64,000 nucleotides of DNA from contig NZ_JABBHF010000001.1 of NCBI RefSeq assembly GCF_012910715.1, positions 255,170 through 319,169 of the forward strand, given 5' to 3'. The notes under the pieces were generated by a model. It had not been told where the DNA came from, did not search any database, and saw only the letters and a program-made list of their open reading frames with translations. The DNA comes from Flavivirga algicola. Its GTDB lineage: Bacteria > Bacteroidota > Bacteroidia > Flavobacteriales > Flavobacteriaceae. Positions 8,080-16,645 of this stretch are shown here, one piece after another; position 1 is the stretch's first letter; each line of letters starts with the position of its first letter. A program made the position numbers and the translations under genes.

Positions 8080-9477
8080 TTACCCAGCATTGTTTAATTC
8101 AGATCTCGTTTTTGGCACTCTAAAGAGCAGAATGATTCCTGCTAAAAAGAAAATAAAGAGAAACAAAATCGCATTTCGCATGCTCCCCGTTACCTGATCT
8201 ATGGTTGCAAAAATCCCCATACCAATAACAATACCTATTTTCTCTGCGACATCATAAAAACTAAAATACGAGGTTGTATCTTCGGTTTCAGGCAAAAATT
8301 TTGAATATGTAGATCGCGCTAAAGATTGAATGCCACCCATCACTAAACCAACTATAGATGCAGCAATGTAAAACTGTAAGGGTGTTTTCATAAAAAAGGC
8401 ATAAAAACACAAGGCCATCCAAATAAAATTTATTCCTATTAAAGTTTTTACGTTACCATATTTATATGAGGCTTTTGAGGTTAAAAAAGCTCCTAGTACA
8501 GCTACTAATTGAATAAGCAAAATACTGCCAATCAAGCCAATTGTTTTATCCGAGTCGCTTCCCCAAGCAATTTCTTCTTCTCCAAAATAAGCAGCAACTA
8601 GCATAATGGTTTGTACTGCCATACTAAAAACAAAAAAGGCATATAAATAACGTTTTAATCTTAAATCCTGTTTTAACTGTTTCCATACTTGTCGCAACTC
8701 TTTTAGACCATTAAAAACTATAGCCCTAGTTACTTTGTGTCCAGATGAAGTTCCTTTAGGTAAATAATAAAATGAATATTGACTGAACAAAGCCCACCAA
8801 ACACCCACTGTAATAAACGATATCTTCATAGCTTCAAAAGAAGCGGCATCTTTAGCCGCTTTTAAAGCTTCGGTGATTTCTACTTCTGATCCTGTTTGTC
8901 TCAAAGAATCAGGTATACTAATATCAAAACCAAACCATTGAGGAAACATAACCATTAACAAGTTTAGAATCAACAAAATAACACTTCCTAAATAGCCCAT
9001 TGAAAAACCTTTGGCACTAATACTATCTTGTTGTTCTTCAAATGCAATATCTGGTAAATAAGAATTATAGAAAACCAAGCTTCCCCAATAGCCTATCAGC
9101 CCCATAAAGTAGAACAACAAACTTAAATGAATATACTCTAGATTAAACCAATACAGTCCAATACAACCAATGCTTCCTACATAACAAAAGAATTTTAAAA
9201 AGTTCTTTTTATTACCTATATAATCTGCAATACCAGATAATATCGGAGAAATAAATGCTACTACTAAAAAAGTAAATGCCGTAACAAAAGTAATAAGTGC
9301 AGTACTTTTAAATTCCAGCCCGAATGCCGAAACATTTTTAATTTCCGATAGGAACAATGCCGAATAAAATATAGGAAATATCGATGACGTTATAGTTAAT
9401 GTATAAACCGAATTGGCCCAATCGTAAAACGCCCAAGCATTTAAGAGTTTTTTACTCCCTTTTTCTAGTGCTGCCAT
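8080..9477 (-). CDS. UMF1-family (Atg22-like) MFS transporter
   Basis: 465 residues with about 12 hydrophobic segments. The N-terminus (LLNAWAFYDWANSVYTLTI) carries the WxxYDWANS motif diagnostic of the UMF1/Atg22 branch of the major facilitator superfamily. A long hydrophilic loop (about residues 190-215) follows TM6. Yeast Atg22 exports amino acids from the vacuole; bacterial substrates are unknown, so only efflux or uptake of a small solute can be inferred. The ATG is at 9475-9477, directly after the T-run of the upstream M48 gene's terminator, an unusual spacing. Confidence 0.88.
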   Translation of the reverse strand: MAALEKGSKKLLNAWAFYDWANSVYTLTITSSIFPIFYSALFLSEIKNVSAFGLEFKSTALITFVTAFTFLVVAFISPILSGIADYIGNKKNFLKFFCYVGSIGCIGLYWFNLEYIHLSLLFYFMGLIGYWGSLVFYNSYLPDIAFEEQQDSISAKGFSMGYLGSVILLILNLLMVMFPQWFGFDISIPDSLRQTGSEVEITEALKAAKDAASFEAMKISFITVGVWWALFSQYSFYYLPKGTSSGHKVTRAIVFNGLKELRQVWKQLKQDLRLKRYLYAFFVFSMAVQTIMLVAAYFGEEEIAWGSDSDKTIGLIGSILLIQLVAVLGAFLTSKASYKYGNVKTLIGINFIWMALCFYAFFMKTPLQFYIAASIVGLVMGGIQSLARSTYSKFLPETEDTTSYFSFYDVAEKIGIVIGMGIFATIDQVTGSMRNAILFLFIFFLAGIILLFRVPKTRSELNNAG

Positions 9478-9479
9478 AA

Positions 9480-9508
9480 TAAAAAAGCTGCCCTTTTATG
9501 AGCAGCTC
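9480..9508 (-). terminator. Hairpin terminator of the M48 gene abutting the transporter start codon
   Basis: On the - strand GAGCTGC, a loop and GCAGCT lead into a T-run that ends about 3 nt before the ATG of the UMF1 transporter. It looks like the end of the M48 transcript, but could also act as an attenuator for the transporter. Confidence 0.7.
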
Positions 9509-9551
9509 ACTAAAATAATCAAATATTTTTTATTTCTACATTAAAAAATGG

Positions 9552-10370
9552 TTATCTAAATTTAGTAACACCAAACTTTTTAGCTTCAGCTTTTGCTGTA
9601 GGTGACAAAGCCTTAAGGTTTGCAATACGAGAATCGTTTGACGGGTGCGTGCTTAAAATTTCTGGTGGCGCATTCCCGCCGCTATTCGCTTTCATACGTT
9701 TCCATAACTCTGATGCTTCATCTGGATTATAACCAGCTATAGCCATTAAATACAGGCCTATTTTATCTGCTTCCGTTTCATGGCTTCTACTAAAAGGCAA
9801 CATCACACCTACTTGCGAACCTACACCATAATATTGATTAAAAGCATTTCTGGATTTTTCATCTTTTATGGCAATATTTCCAGCTACTGCCAACCCTTGC
9901 TGTACATAAGCTGCACTCATACGCTGTTGGCCGTGATTTGCCAGTGCATGTGCTACCTCATGTCCCATAATAGCAGCAACTCCTGTTTCTCCTTTAGCTA
10001 TTGGTAAAATACCTGTGTAGAATACTATTTTACCTCCAGGCATACACCAAGCATTAACCGTTTTATCTTCAACTAAATTGTATTCCCATTTATAATCTTT
10101 TAAGTAACCTTGATGGCCATTTGCATTTAACCAACGCTCTGCTGCTACTGCAATACGCTGCCCTACTCTGGTTATCATCTCAGCATCTTTTGTTCCTTTA
10201 ACAACTTTATTATCCGTTAAAAACTGATCGTACTGAGCAAAAGCTGTTGGAAATAATTGAGAATTAGGCACTAAAGCCATGGTCTTTTTACCAGTAAATG
10301 GATTTGTAGCACATGATAATATGAATACTACCATCCCAAATACTAAAAGTGCTTTTTTTAATTTCATCAT
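9552..10370 (-). CDS. M48-family metalloprotease, lipoprotein
   Basis: 272 residues from the ATG at 10368-10370 (MMKLKKALLVFGMVVFILSC), which gives a lipoprotein signal with Cys at the lipobox; the open frame extends to 10427, but that part is not signal-like. The active site is GHEVAHALANHG (HExxH), with the third zinc ligand in RSHETEADKIGLYLM. The domain matches BepA/LoiP-type periplasmic M48 peptidases, which help outer-membrane protein quality control. The C-terminus HPSNDSRIANLKAL is typical of the family. It is a single gene, divergent from msrB. Confidence 0.92.
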   Translation of the reverse strand: MMKLKKALLVFGMVVFILSCATNPFTGKKTMALVPNSQLFPTAFAQYDQFLTDNKVVKGTKDAEMITRVGQRIAVAAERWLNANGHQGYLKDYKWEYNLVEDKTVNAWCMPGGKIVFYTGILPIAKGETGVAAIMGHEVAHALANHGQQRMSAAYVQQGLAVAGNIAIKDEKSRNAFNQYYGVGSQVGVMLPFSRSHETEADKIGLYLMAIAGYNPDEASELWKRMKANSGGNAPPEILSTHPSNDSRIANLKALSPTAKAEAKKFGVTKFR

Positions 10371-10527
10371 ATAAGGTTTATAATATTTTATAAAAGTACA
10401 AAATTTGTATCTTAATAGTTTAGACACCGTTTGTTTTTATTGGTCACATAAGTAGAAAAATATGTTATCAAGAATGTTATGTATGGTTAATAGGTACGAC
10501 ACATATAAAAAAGAACTCAAAACAATT

Positions 10528-11001
10528 ATGAAGAAACTAATTCTATTATGCTTAACAATAACACTATTAAATTGTAATAGCAATGCTCAAAAAAAAGAGC
10601 AAAAAGTCTATAAAGTTTCTAAAACCGATGCTGAATGGAAAGCACAATTATCTGATATGGAATATTATGTGCTTAGAAAAGCTGGAACGGAACGTCCTTT
10701 TTCTAGTTCTTTAAATAAAAACTATAAAGCGGGTATTTATGCCTGTGCTGCGTGCGACACCCCTCTATTTAAAAGTGAACATAAGTTTGATTCTGGCACG
10801 GGATGGCCTAGTTTTGACAGGGAAATTAAAGGTAATGTCGCTTATGGGAGCGATAATAAATTAGGATATTCACGTGATGAAGAACATTGCGCAACCTGTG
10901 GGGGGCATTTAGGTCATGTTTTTAATGATGGTCCCAGAGAAACTACAGGAAAACGCCATTGTATTAATGGAGTCGCTTTAAAGTTTATTCCAAAAAAATA
11001 A
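10528..11001 (+). CDS. msrB: Peptide-methionine (R)-S-oxide reductase MsrB, lipoprotein form
   Basis: 157 residues from the ATG at 10528 (MKKLILLCLTITLLNCNSN), which yields a lipoprotein signal with Cys at residue 16; the frame is open upstream to 10462. It reduces methionine-R-sulfoxide in oxidised proteins, here probably in the periplasm. Zinc-binding pairs CAACD and CATCGGHLGHVF are present, as are the SGTGWPSF motif and the catalytic Cys in RHCINGVALKF. The usual asparagine-serine after the Cys reads NG here, a mild variant. No msrA lies next to it. Confidence 0.93.
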   Translation: MKKLILLCLTITLLNCNSNAQKKEQKVYKVSKTDAEWKAQLSDMEYYVLRKAGTERPFSSSLNKNYKAGIYACAACDTPLFKSEHKFDSGTGWPSFDREIKGNVAYGSDNKLGYSRDEEHCATCGGHLGHVFNDGPRETTGKRHCINGVALKFIPKK

Positions 11002-11059
11002 ATTCCAATAGTGTGTTTTAGGATTTGGGATTTAAAAGTTGATATTTTATATTTAAGGT

Positions 11060-11614
11060 ATGCAAATATCCTACCTATCCAGTATTATTAAACAATTTGA
11101 ATATTATAAAAGTTTAGGCGATAAAACCTTTCAAGAGCTCAACTTTGAAGAACTTAAAAAAGAATTTGCAGAAGATTCTAATTCTATTGCTATCGTTGTA
11201 AAGCATATGGTTGGTAATATGCTAAGCAGGTGGACCAACTTTTTAACTGAAGATGGTGAAAAAGCATGGAGGCATCGCGACCAGGAATTTGAAGACACCT
11301 ATACTTCAAAAAAAGCACTTATAGACGATTGGGATAAAGGTTGGCATTGCTTATTTGAAGCCATTACACCATTAACCGAATCTGATTTAGAACGGATCAT
11401 TTTTATTCGCAATCAAGGCCATACCGTTACAGAAGCTATTAACAGACAATTAGCACATTATGCTTATCATACAGGGCAAATCGTTTTTCTTGGAAAACTG
11501 TTAAAGGGCAAGAATTGGCAATCTTTATCTATTCCTAAAGGAGATTCTTCAAAATACAATGCCGAAAAGTTTGGCAAGGAAAAAGGTAGGCGACATTTTA
11601 CGGATGACTTATAG
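11060..11614 (+). CDS. DinB superfamily protein (DUF1572-like)
   Basis: 184 residues forming a predicted four-helix bundle. The motif IAIVVKHMVGNMLSRWTNFL near residue 50 and HYAYHTGQIVFLGKLLKG near residue 135 give the His triad typical of DinB/YfiT metal-binding proteins. The fold is used by bacillithiol- or mycothiol-dependent transferases, but the substrate here is unknown. It follows msrB by 58 bp and may share its transcript. A second DinB-like gene lies at 61374-61820. Confidence 0.82.
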   Translation: MQISYLSSIIKQFEYYKSLGDKTFQELNFEELKKEFAEDSNSIAIVVKHMVGNMLSRWTNFLTEDGEKAWRHRDQEFEDTYTSKKALIDDWDKGWHCLFEAITPLTESDLERIIFIRNQGHTVTEAINRQLAHYAYHTGQIVFLGKLLKGKNWQSLSIPKGDSSKYNAEKFGKEKGRRHFTDDL

Positions 11615-11630
11615 GTAGGTATAAAGACTT

Positions 11631-11793
11631 AAGACTGCTCTGCTTTTAGAACTAAGAACAAAGACTTGTTTATGGTTAGCCTGAAACATTACTACTTAAA
11701 TTTATAAGAATTGTTGAATCGAGTTGAGAACCAAGACCGCTTTGTTGATAGAACCAAGAATATAGACTTGTTTTGTAATCAGCTTGAAACATT
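11631..11793. repeat. Tandem pair of degenerate ~60-bp intergenic repeats
   Basis: Two copies, 11631-11690 and 11733-11793, share AAGACyGCTyTG, then TAGAACyAAGAA, AGACTTGTTT and TGAAACATT in the same order. A third, more diverged copy lies at 18966-19025. No ORF is convincing here. The remainder of this 346-bp gap (11794-11960) holds a somewhat less AT-rich stretch (about 11880-11945) with no recognised gene. Confidence 0.6.
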
Positions 11794-11960
11794 GTAACTC
11801 ATAATTTTTGAACAAAAAAACACCTACAAACAATCTTAACTCATCGCTAAGAAATGTACTGCAAGAAGGATTGAGGTCTTGTTGGAGCTCCTCGCAGAGA
11901 GCGACTACCGAAAGCCTGTTTGACATTTTTCATGGCAACTTGCCCACATAAATACCAATG

Positions 11961-13241
11961 CTATTTTAAAGTTCTCTTAAAAGGTCTAATAATTAAACGT
12001 GCTTCCCTATCGAACCTTACATAATTATACACCCAGTTTACAAAGACTACCATGCGGTTTCTAAAGCCTATTAAAAAAAAGAGGTGCACAAACATCCAAA
12101 TATACCAGGCAAAAACACCCTGGAACTTAAATTTTCTTAAATCTACTACGGCTTTGTTTCTTCCTATAGTAGCCATAGTACCTTTATCTTTGTAAATGAA
12201 AGGCTTCATGGGCTGTTCTTCAATTAACCGTAGTATATTGTTTCCTAATTGATCGCCTTGTTGAATAGCTGGTTGCGCCATCATTGGCAACCCATTAGGG
12301 TAGTCTTCATTGACCATGCAAGCCACATCTCCTATGGCAAAAATATGATCGAATGCTTTTACCTGATTAAATTCATTAACTATAAGCCTGTTGCCTCTGG
12401 TTACAAATTTTTCGGCATCTAATCCTTTTATGGTTTCTCCCTTCACACCAGCAGCCCAAATTAAAGTAGCTGTTTCAAAAGTCAAATCGGTATTGGTAGT
12501 TACCGTTCTACCATCGTAATTAGTTACTCTAACATTTTTCCAAACGTTAACTCCTAATTTCTCTAAAAAATCTTCGGCACTTTGGGAAGCCTTGTCACTC
12601 ATCCCTTTTAGAATACAATTACCAGATTGAATAACATGAATCTGTGCCAATCGGGTATCTAAATCTGGGTAATCTTTTGGTAAAATACCTTTTTTAATCT
12701 CGGCCAAGGCACCAGCCAGCTCCACACCTGTTGGTCCGCCTCCAACAATGACAAAATTCATCAGGGCATTCCGTTCATTTAAATCTGAAGTCAGTAATGC
12801 ATCCTCAAAATTCTCTAAAATCAGACTTCTTAAATTAAGGGACTGCGGTATGGTTTTCATCGCCATACTATATTTTTCTATAGCCTCATTTCCAAAATAG
12901 TTGGTCGTAGAGCCCGAAGCAATAACCAGATAGTCGAATTTTAGCTTACCAATATTAGTAATGACTTTATTTTTTACGGTATCAATTTCTTCAACATGAG
13001 CCAATCTAAAATGGAAATTGGGAAAGTTTTTAAGTATCTTTCTTATAGGGTAAGCAATAGAATCTGGCTCTAACCCACCAGTAGATACCTGATATAAAAG
13101 CGGTTGAAACGTGTGATAGTTGTTCTTATCCAATAAAACAACCTGAAGGTCTTGTTTTGATAATTTCTTGGCCAAAGCGACTCCCGCAAAACCACCTCCT
13201 ATAATAACGACACGAGGGAAACTTGTTCTTTTTATATTCAT
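11961..13241 (-). CDS. Type II NADH:quinone oxidoreductase (NDH-2) / NAD(P)/FAD-dependent oxidoreductase
   Basis: 426 residues from the ATG at 13239-13241 (an ATG two codons upstream is also possible). The first Rossmann fold is VVIIGGGFAGVALAKKL (FAD), with the NDH-2 motif YHTFQPLLYQVSTGGL after it. The second is FVIVGGGPTGVELAGALAE (NADH), then FAIGDVACM near residue 300 for FAD. A C-terminal hydrophobic/amphipathic segment (AWYIWMFVHLFFLIGF) fits membrane association. The enzyme passes electrons from NADH to the quinone pool without pumping protons. It is divergent from lpdA. Confidence 0.92.
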   Translation of the reverse strand: MNIKRTSFPRVVIIGGGFAGVALAKKLSKQDLQVVLLDKNNYHTFQPLLYQVSTGGLEPDSIAYPIRKILKNFPNFHFRLAHVEEIDTVKNKVITNIGKLKFDYLVIASGSTTNYFGNEAIEKYSMAMKTIPQSLNLRSLILENFEDALLTSDLNERNALMNFVIVGGGPTGVELAGALAEIKKGILPKDYPDLDTRLAQIHVIQSGNCILKGMSDKASQSAEDFLEKLGVNVWKNVRVTNYDGRTVTTNTDLTFETATLIWAAGVKGETIKGLDAEKFVTRGNRLIVNEFNQVKAFDHIFAIGDVACMVNEDYPNGLPMMAQPAIQQGDQLGNNILRLIEEQPMKPFIYKDKGTMATIGRNKAVVDLRKFKFQGVFAWYIWMFVHLFFLIGFRNRMVVFVNWVYNYVRFDREARLIIRPFKRTLK

Positions 13242-13413
13242 AAGCAAGTTCTTATTTTTTTAACAGATTTTATATGATTTATATAATTTTTGCTAGGCAT
13301 ATTTCACATATAAATACTTGCGAGGCAAAGGTAACATAAAGATGTAAATTTAAAGCCTACTAAATTCTTTATTCGATTTCGATTTCGTAAATTCGTACCC
13401 TAAAATTTAACAC

Positions 13414-14790
13414 ATGAGTAAATACGATATTATAGTTCTTGGAAGCGGTCCTGGTGGTTATGTTACAGCTATTAGAGCATCTCAATTAGGTTTTAAAACT
13501 GCTATTGTTGAAAAAGAAAATCTTGGAGGTGTATGCTTAAATTGGGGGTGTATCCCAACGAAAGCCTTATTGAAATCTGCCCAGGTATTTGAATATCTTA
13601 AACATGCTGGAGATTATGGGTTATCGGTTAAAGATTTTGACAAAGATTTTGACGCCGTAGTAAAGCGTAGCCGTGGTGTTGCCGAAGGCATGAGTAAAGG
13701 TGTTCAGTTTTTAATGAAAAAGAATAAAATTGATGTTATTAATGGTTTTGGAAAATTGAAGCCAGGTAAAAAGGTTGATGTAGATGGAACTGAATATAGT
13801 GCCGATAACATTATTATAGCAACTGGTGCCCGATCTCGTGAATTGCCTAGCTTGCCTCAAGACGGCAAAAAGGTTATTGGTTATAGAGAAGCTATGAGCT
13901 TACCAAAACAACCAAAGAAAATGATTGTTGTTGGATCTGGAGCCATTGGCGTTGAGTTCGCTTATTTTTATAATTCTATGGGTACCGAAGTAACTATTGT
14001 TGAATACTTACCGAATATAGTGCCTGTAGAAGACGAAGATGTTTCTAAACAATTAGAGCGCTCGTTTAAGAAAAGTGGCATCAAAATCAAAACGTCTGCC
14101 GAAGTAACTTCTGTCGACACGTCTGGTGATGGTGTAAAAGCTACTGTAAAAACTAAAAAAGGTGAAGAAATCCTTGAGGCTGACATTATTTTATCTGCTG
14201 TTGGTATTAAAACAAATATTGAAAATATCGGACTGGAAGATGTTGGTATTGTTGTAGATAGAGATAAGATTATTGTTAACGATTTTTATCAGACCAATAT
14301 TCCTGGTTATTATGCTATTGGTGATGTAACGCCTGGTCAAGCCCTAGCACACGTTGCTTCAGCAGAAGGCATCTTATGTGTTGAGAAGCTTGCTGGACAA
14401 CATGTAGAAGCCTTAGACTATGGAAACATTCCTGGTTGTACGTACTGTTCGCCAGAAGTTGCCAGTGTAGGTTTAACCGAAAAACAAGCTAAAGAAAAAG
14501 GCTTGGATATAAAAGTTGGTAAATTCCCGTTCTCAGCTTCAGGTAAGGCAAAAGCTGGTGGTGCTTCAGATGGTTTTGTAAAAGTAATTTTTGATGCAAA
14601 ATATGGTGAGTGGCTTGGCTGTCATATGATTGGTGCTGGTGTTACCGATATGATTGCTGAAGCAGTTTTAGGCAGAAAACTAGAAACTACGGGGCACGAG
14701 GTATTAAAAGCCGTGCACCCACACCCTACTATGAGTGAAGCGGTTATGGAAGCGGTTGCCGATGCTTATGATGAAGTGATCCATTTATAA
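13414..14790 (+). CDS. lpdA: Dihydrolipoyl dehydrogenase (E3)
   Basis: 458 residues, near the usual length of about 465. It carries the FAD fold YDIIVLGSGPGGYVTAIRAS, the redox-active disulfide GGVCLNWGCIPTKALL (Cys pair about 41/46), an NAD fold IVVGSGAIGVEFAYFY, and the C-terminal catalytic HPHPTMSEA motif. It reoxidises lipoamide of 2-oxo-acid dehydrogenase complexes or the glycine cleavage system in the cytoplasm. No E1 or E2 gene adjoins, so the enzyme probably serves several complexes. A strong bidirectional terminator follows. Confidence 0.97.
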   Translation: MSKYDIIVLGSGPGGYVTAIRASQLGFKTAIVEKENLGGVCLNWGCIPTKALLKSAQVFEYLKHAGDYGLSVKDFDKDFDAVVKRSRGVAEGMSKGVQFLMKKNKIDVINGFGKLKPGKKVDVDGTEYSADNIIIATGARSRELPSLPQDGKKVIGYREAMSLPKQPKKMIVVGSGAIGVEFAYFYNSMGTEVTIVEYLPNIVPVEDEDVSKQLERSFKKSGIKIKTSAEVTSVDTSGDGVKATVKTKKGEEILEADIILSAVGIKTNIENIGLEDVGIVVDRDKIIVNDFYQTNIPGYYAIGDVTPGQALAHVASAEGILCVEKLAGQHVEALDYGNIPGCTYCSPEVASVGLTEKQAKEKGLDIKVGKFPFSASGKAKAGGASDGFVKVIFDAKYGEWLGCHMIGAGVTDMIAEAVLGRKLETTGHEVLKAVHPHPTMSEAVMEAVADAYDEVIHL

Positions 14791-14834
14791 TATATGATAG
14801 AGATATTAGAGTTTAGATGATAGACTCTAGACGT

Positions 14835-14864
14835 AAAAAAGTTCCGATTTCTCGGAACTTTTTT
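14835..14864. terminator. Bidirectional terminator between lpdA and the next minus-strand gene
   Basis: AAAAAAGTTCCGA and TCGGAACTTTTTT form a long perfect stem with a 4-nt loop, with A- and T-runs on both sides. Confidence 0.92.
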
Positions 14865-14866
14865 GT

Positions 14867-15358
14867 TTAAAATTTTAACCGGGTTCCTATTCTGTAGTTT
14901 ATATTATTAATTACAGAAGGACTTATACCCGTATTTGTTTTATCCTTTATTATGGGTTGGTTATACCTTGCAAAAATTGAAAATTCTTTCGTTACATTAT
15001 ACTGCGCTCCAAAAGTTAGAAATGGCGAAACATTTTCTATATTTCCATTTTTTTTCAATATGTTCACTTTGGGACCAGCAAGAACACTTAATTTATCATC
15101 TATAAGGTACTTACCCAAAATTCGATACTCTAAAATATTAATTCCTGTATCGAGGCCATAGGTAATCCTCTCTTCCATTTCATTCCTTAAAAGCCAATTT
15201 TCATTCAAATAAAATTGCGAAAAATAACTTGAATAAGACTTTAACTCCCCTTCTATCTTAGTATCATCTAAAACGGTGAATGAATCTGAAGTTTTGTCTT
15301 CTTGAGAGGACATTAGAATTGAAGCCAGTAAAACGTTCGTTAATAGTATTTTTTTCAT
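14867..15358 (-). CDS. Small outer-membrane beta-barrel-like protein
   Basis: 163 residues with an N-terminal signal-like segment (MKKILLTNVLLASILMSSQ). Alternating hydrophobic/polar strands (YRILGKYLIDDKLSVLAGPK, FLTFGAQYNVTKEFSIFARY) lead to a terminal Phe (GTRLKF), as expected for an outer-membrane barrel. I do not recognise a named family. It is alone on its transcript, with the shared bidirectional terminator just downstream. Confidence 0.72.
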   Translation of the reverse strand: MKKILLTNVLLASILMSSQEDKTSDSFTVLDDTKIEGELKSYSSYFSQFYLNENWLLRNEMEERITYGLDTGINILEYRILGKYLIDDKLSVLAGPKVNILKKNGNIENVSPFLTFGAQYNVTKEFSIFARYNQPIIKDKTNTGISPSVINNINYRIGTRLKF

Positions 15359-15471
15359 GATCTGCTATATAAAACTATACCATATAACAAATCTATAACC
15401 TAAAATTAAACGTCAATCATAATAATATTACAAAATTAGTCGTATAAATGTTAAAGTTATCTCATCAAAAT

Positions 15472-15888
15472 TCAAATAAAACTCTGAATAGCCAATTCAT
15501 AACTCTGTAATCCAAAGCCAAGAATTACGCCTTTTGCATTGGGAGATATATAGGATTGATGGCGAAATGCTTCCCTACTAAAGGTATTTGAAATATGCAC
15601 TTCTACAACAGGCGTTTCAATCGCTTTAATAGCGTCTCCAATACCTACAGAAGTATGGGTATAAGCAGCAGCGTTTAAAATAATACCATCATAACTAAAA
15701 CCAACCTCTTGCAGTTTATCAATAAGTTCGCCTTCTATATTAGATTGAAAATAATCGATTTTTATATCTGTATATTTTTGCTTGATTTCTTCTAAAAATT
15801 CCTCAAACGATAAACTTCCATAAATACCAGGCTCTCTTTTACCCAGTAAGTTTAGGTTTGGTCCGTTAATGATCATTAATTTCTTCAT
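15472..15888 (-). CDS. aroQ: Type II 3-dehydroquinate dehydratase
   Basis: 138 residues, normal for the dodecameric type II enzyme of the shikimate pathway. It converts 3-dehydroquinate to 3-dehydroshikimate. Key motifs are INGPNLNLLGKREPGIYG with the catalytic Tyr, QSNIEGELIDKLQE, ILNAAAYTHTSVGIGDA and VEVHISNTFSREAFR with the catalytic His. It is monocistronic: the barrel gene at 14867 ends a separate unit, and a minus-strand terminator lies upstream. Confidence 0.96.
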   Translation of the reverse strand: MKKLMIINGPNLNLLGKREPGIYGSLSFEEFLEEIKQKYTDIKIDYFQSNIEGELIDKLQEVGFSYDGIILNAAAYTHTSVGIGDAIKAIETPVVEVHISNTFSREAFRHQSYISPNAKGVILGFGLQSYELAIQSFI

Positions 15889-15912
15889 GGGGTAAAAATA
15901 TTAAAAAATCGG

Positions 15913-15946
15913 GCATAAAAAAAGGAGCTAGAAATAAGCTCCTTTT
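15913..15946 (-). terminator. Minus-strand terminator after the DUF3575-like gene
   Basis: AAAAGGAGCT and AGCTCCTTTT are separated by 7 nt. On the - strand a run of T follows, just below the end of the gene at 15964. Confidence 0.85.
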
Positions 15947-15963
15947 ATCAAACTATACTTTTT

Positions 15964-16464
15964 TTAAAAGGCAAAACCAAGAGAAAGTCCAAGTTTAGCT
16001 CCTATACCATCAAATCCGAAGTCGAAAGTAGGGTCATCTGCATCAACACTATAGTAAGCAGGGCCTCCATAAATATCTAATGTTATTGGTTCCCAGTTCC
16101 ATTGGTAACCAACAACACCTCCAGCCGCAAATATAGAGGTCTTAAAATCATTGTTTGCGCTTGCAGATGCATAACTGGCTACTGGTCCAGCAAACCAACC
16201 CTCGGGTGCTTCTTTTGCTTTTTGAAGGTAAAACCTGTATTGTAAACCAGCCCCGAAACCTGTATAATCAAAAAAGCCAGAATCAAAAGATGTATAAGCT
16301 AGATCAACTTGTAAAGATTGGTTTTCACTTACAACTCTCTCGTACCCCACTTCAAGTGAACCGACGATTAAAGCTAACGGGTTAAATTTTACAACGTTTT
16401 CTTGTGCCTTCACATTGGAAACGCTTAATACTGCAATAACAGCACATAATAATAGTTTTTTCAT
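15964..16464 (-). CDS. DUF3575-like outer-membrane beta-barrel protein
   Basis: 166 residues with a signal peptide (MKKLLLCAVIAVLSVSNVKA, cleaved before QEN). The motif NPLALIVGSLEVGYERVVSE near residue 28 matches DUF3575, which models as an eight-stranded barrel. It ends in Phe (LSLGFAF). The function of the family is unknown; it is probably a small outer-membrane structural protein. It is the first of three consecutive minus-strand barrel genes that share a signal-peptide pattern, each followed by a terminator. Confidence 0.8.
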   Translation of the reverse strand: MKKLLLCAVIAVLSVSNVKAQENVVKFNPLALIVGSLEVGYERVVSENQSLQVDLAYTSFDSGFFDYTGFGAGLQYRFYLQKAKEAPEGWFAGPVASYASASANNDFKTSIFAAGGVVGYQWNWEPITLDIYGGPAYYSVDADDPTFDFGFDGIGAKLGLSLGFAF

Positions 16465-16596
16465 AATAGACTAAATGTTTAAATGTTTACAAGCCGTAAT
16501 CAAAACCAATGCCAGAAACACTTAAACTAAAAATAAAAATCCCATATAAATTAAACCTTTTTTCTTACTAATTGATTGTTAGATTTGTAGCATAAA

Positions 16597-16624
16597 AAAA
16601 GGAAGCCAATTGGCTTCCTTTTAA
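16597..16624 (-). terminator. Minus-strand terminator after the beta-barrel gene at 16646
   Basis: A perfect palindrome (AAAAGGAAGCCAATTGGC and continuation) is flanked by A- and T-runs. Confidence 0.88.
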
Positions 16625-16645
16625 ATAATATATTGTTTTGTTTAT

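Noticed and set aside
8080-10370. UMF1 transporter and M48 protease as one simple operon
   Set aside because: A hairpin with a T-run lies between them on the shared strand, so they are more likely separate units unless the hairpin is an attenuator.
11702-11926. A 74-codon minus-strand open frame in the gap before NDH-2
   Set aside because: It crosses the degenerate repeat, has no signal peptide, membrane segment or family motif, and no spacing logic to a neighbour.
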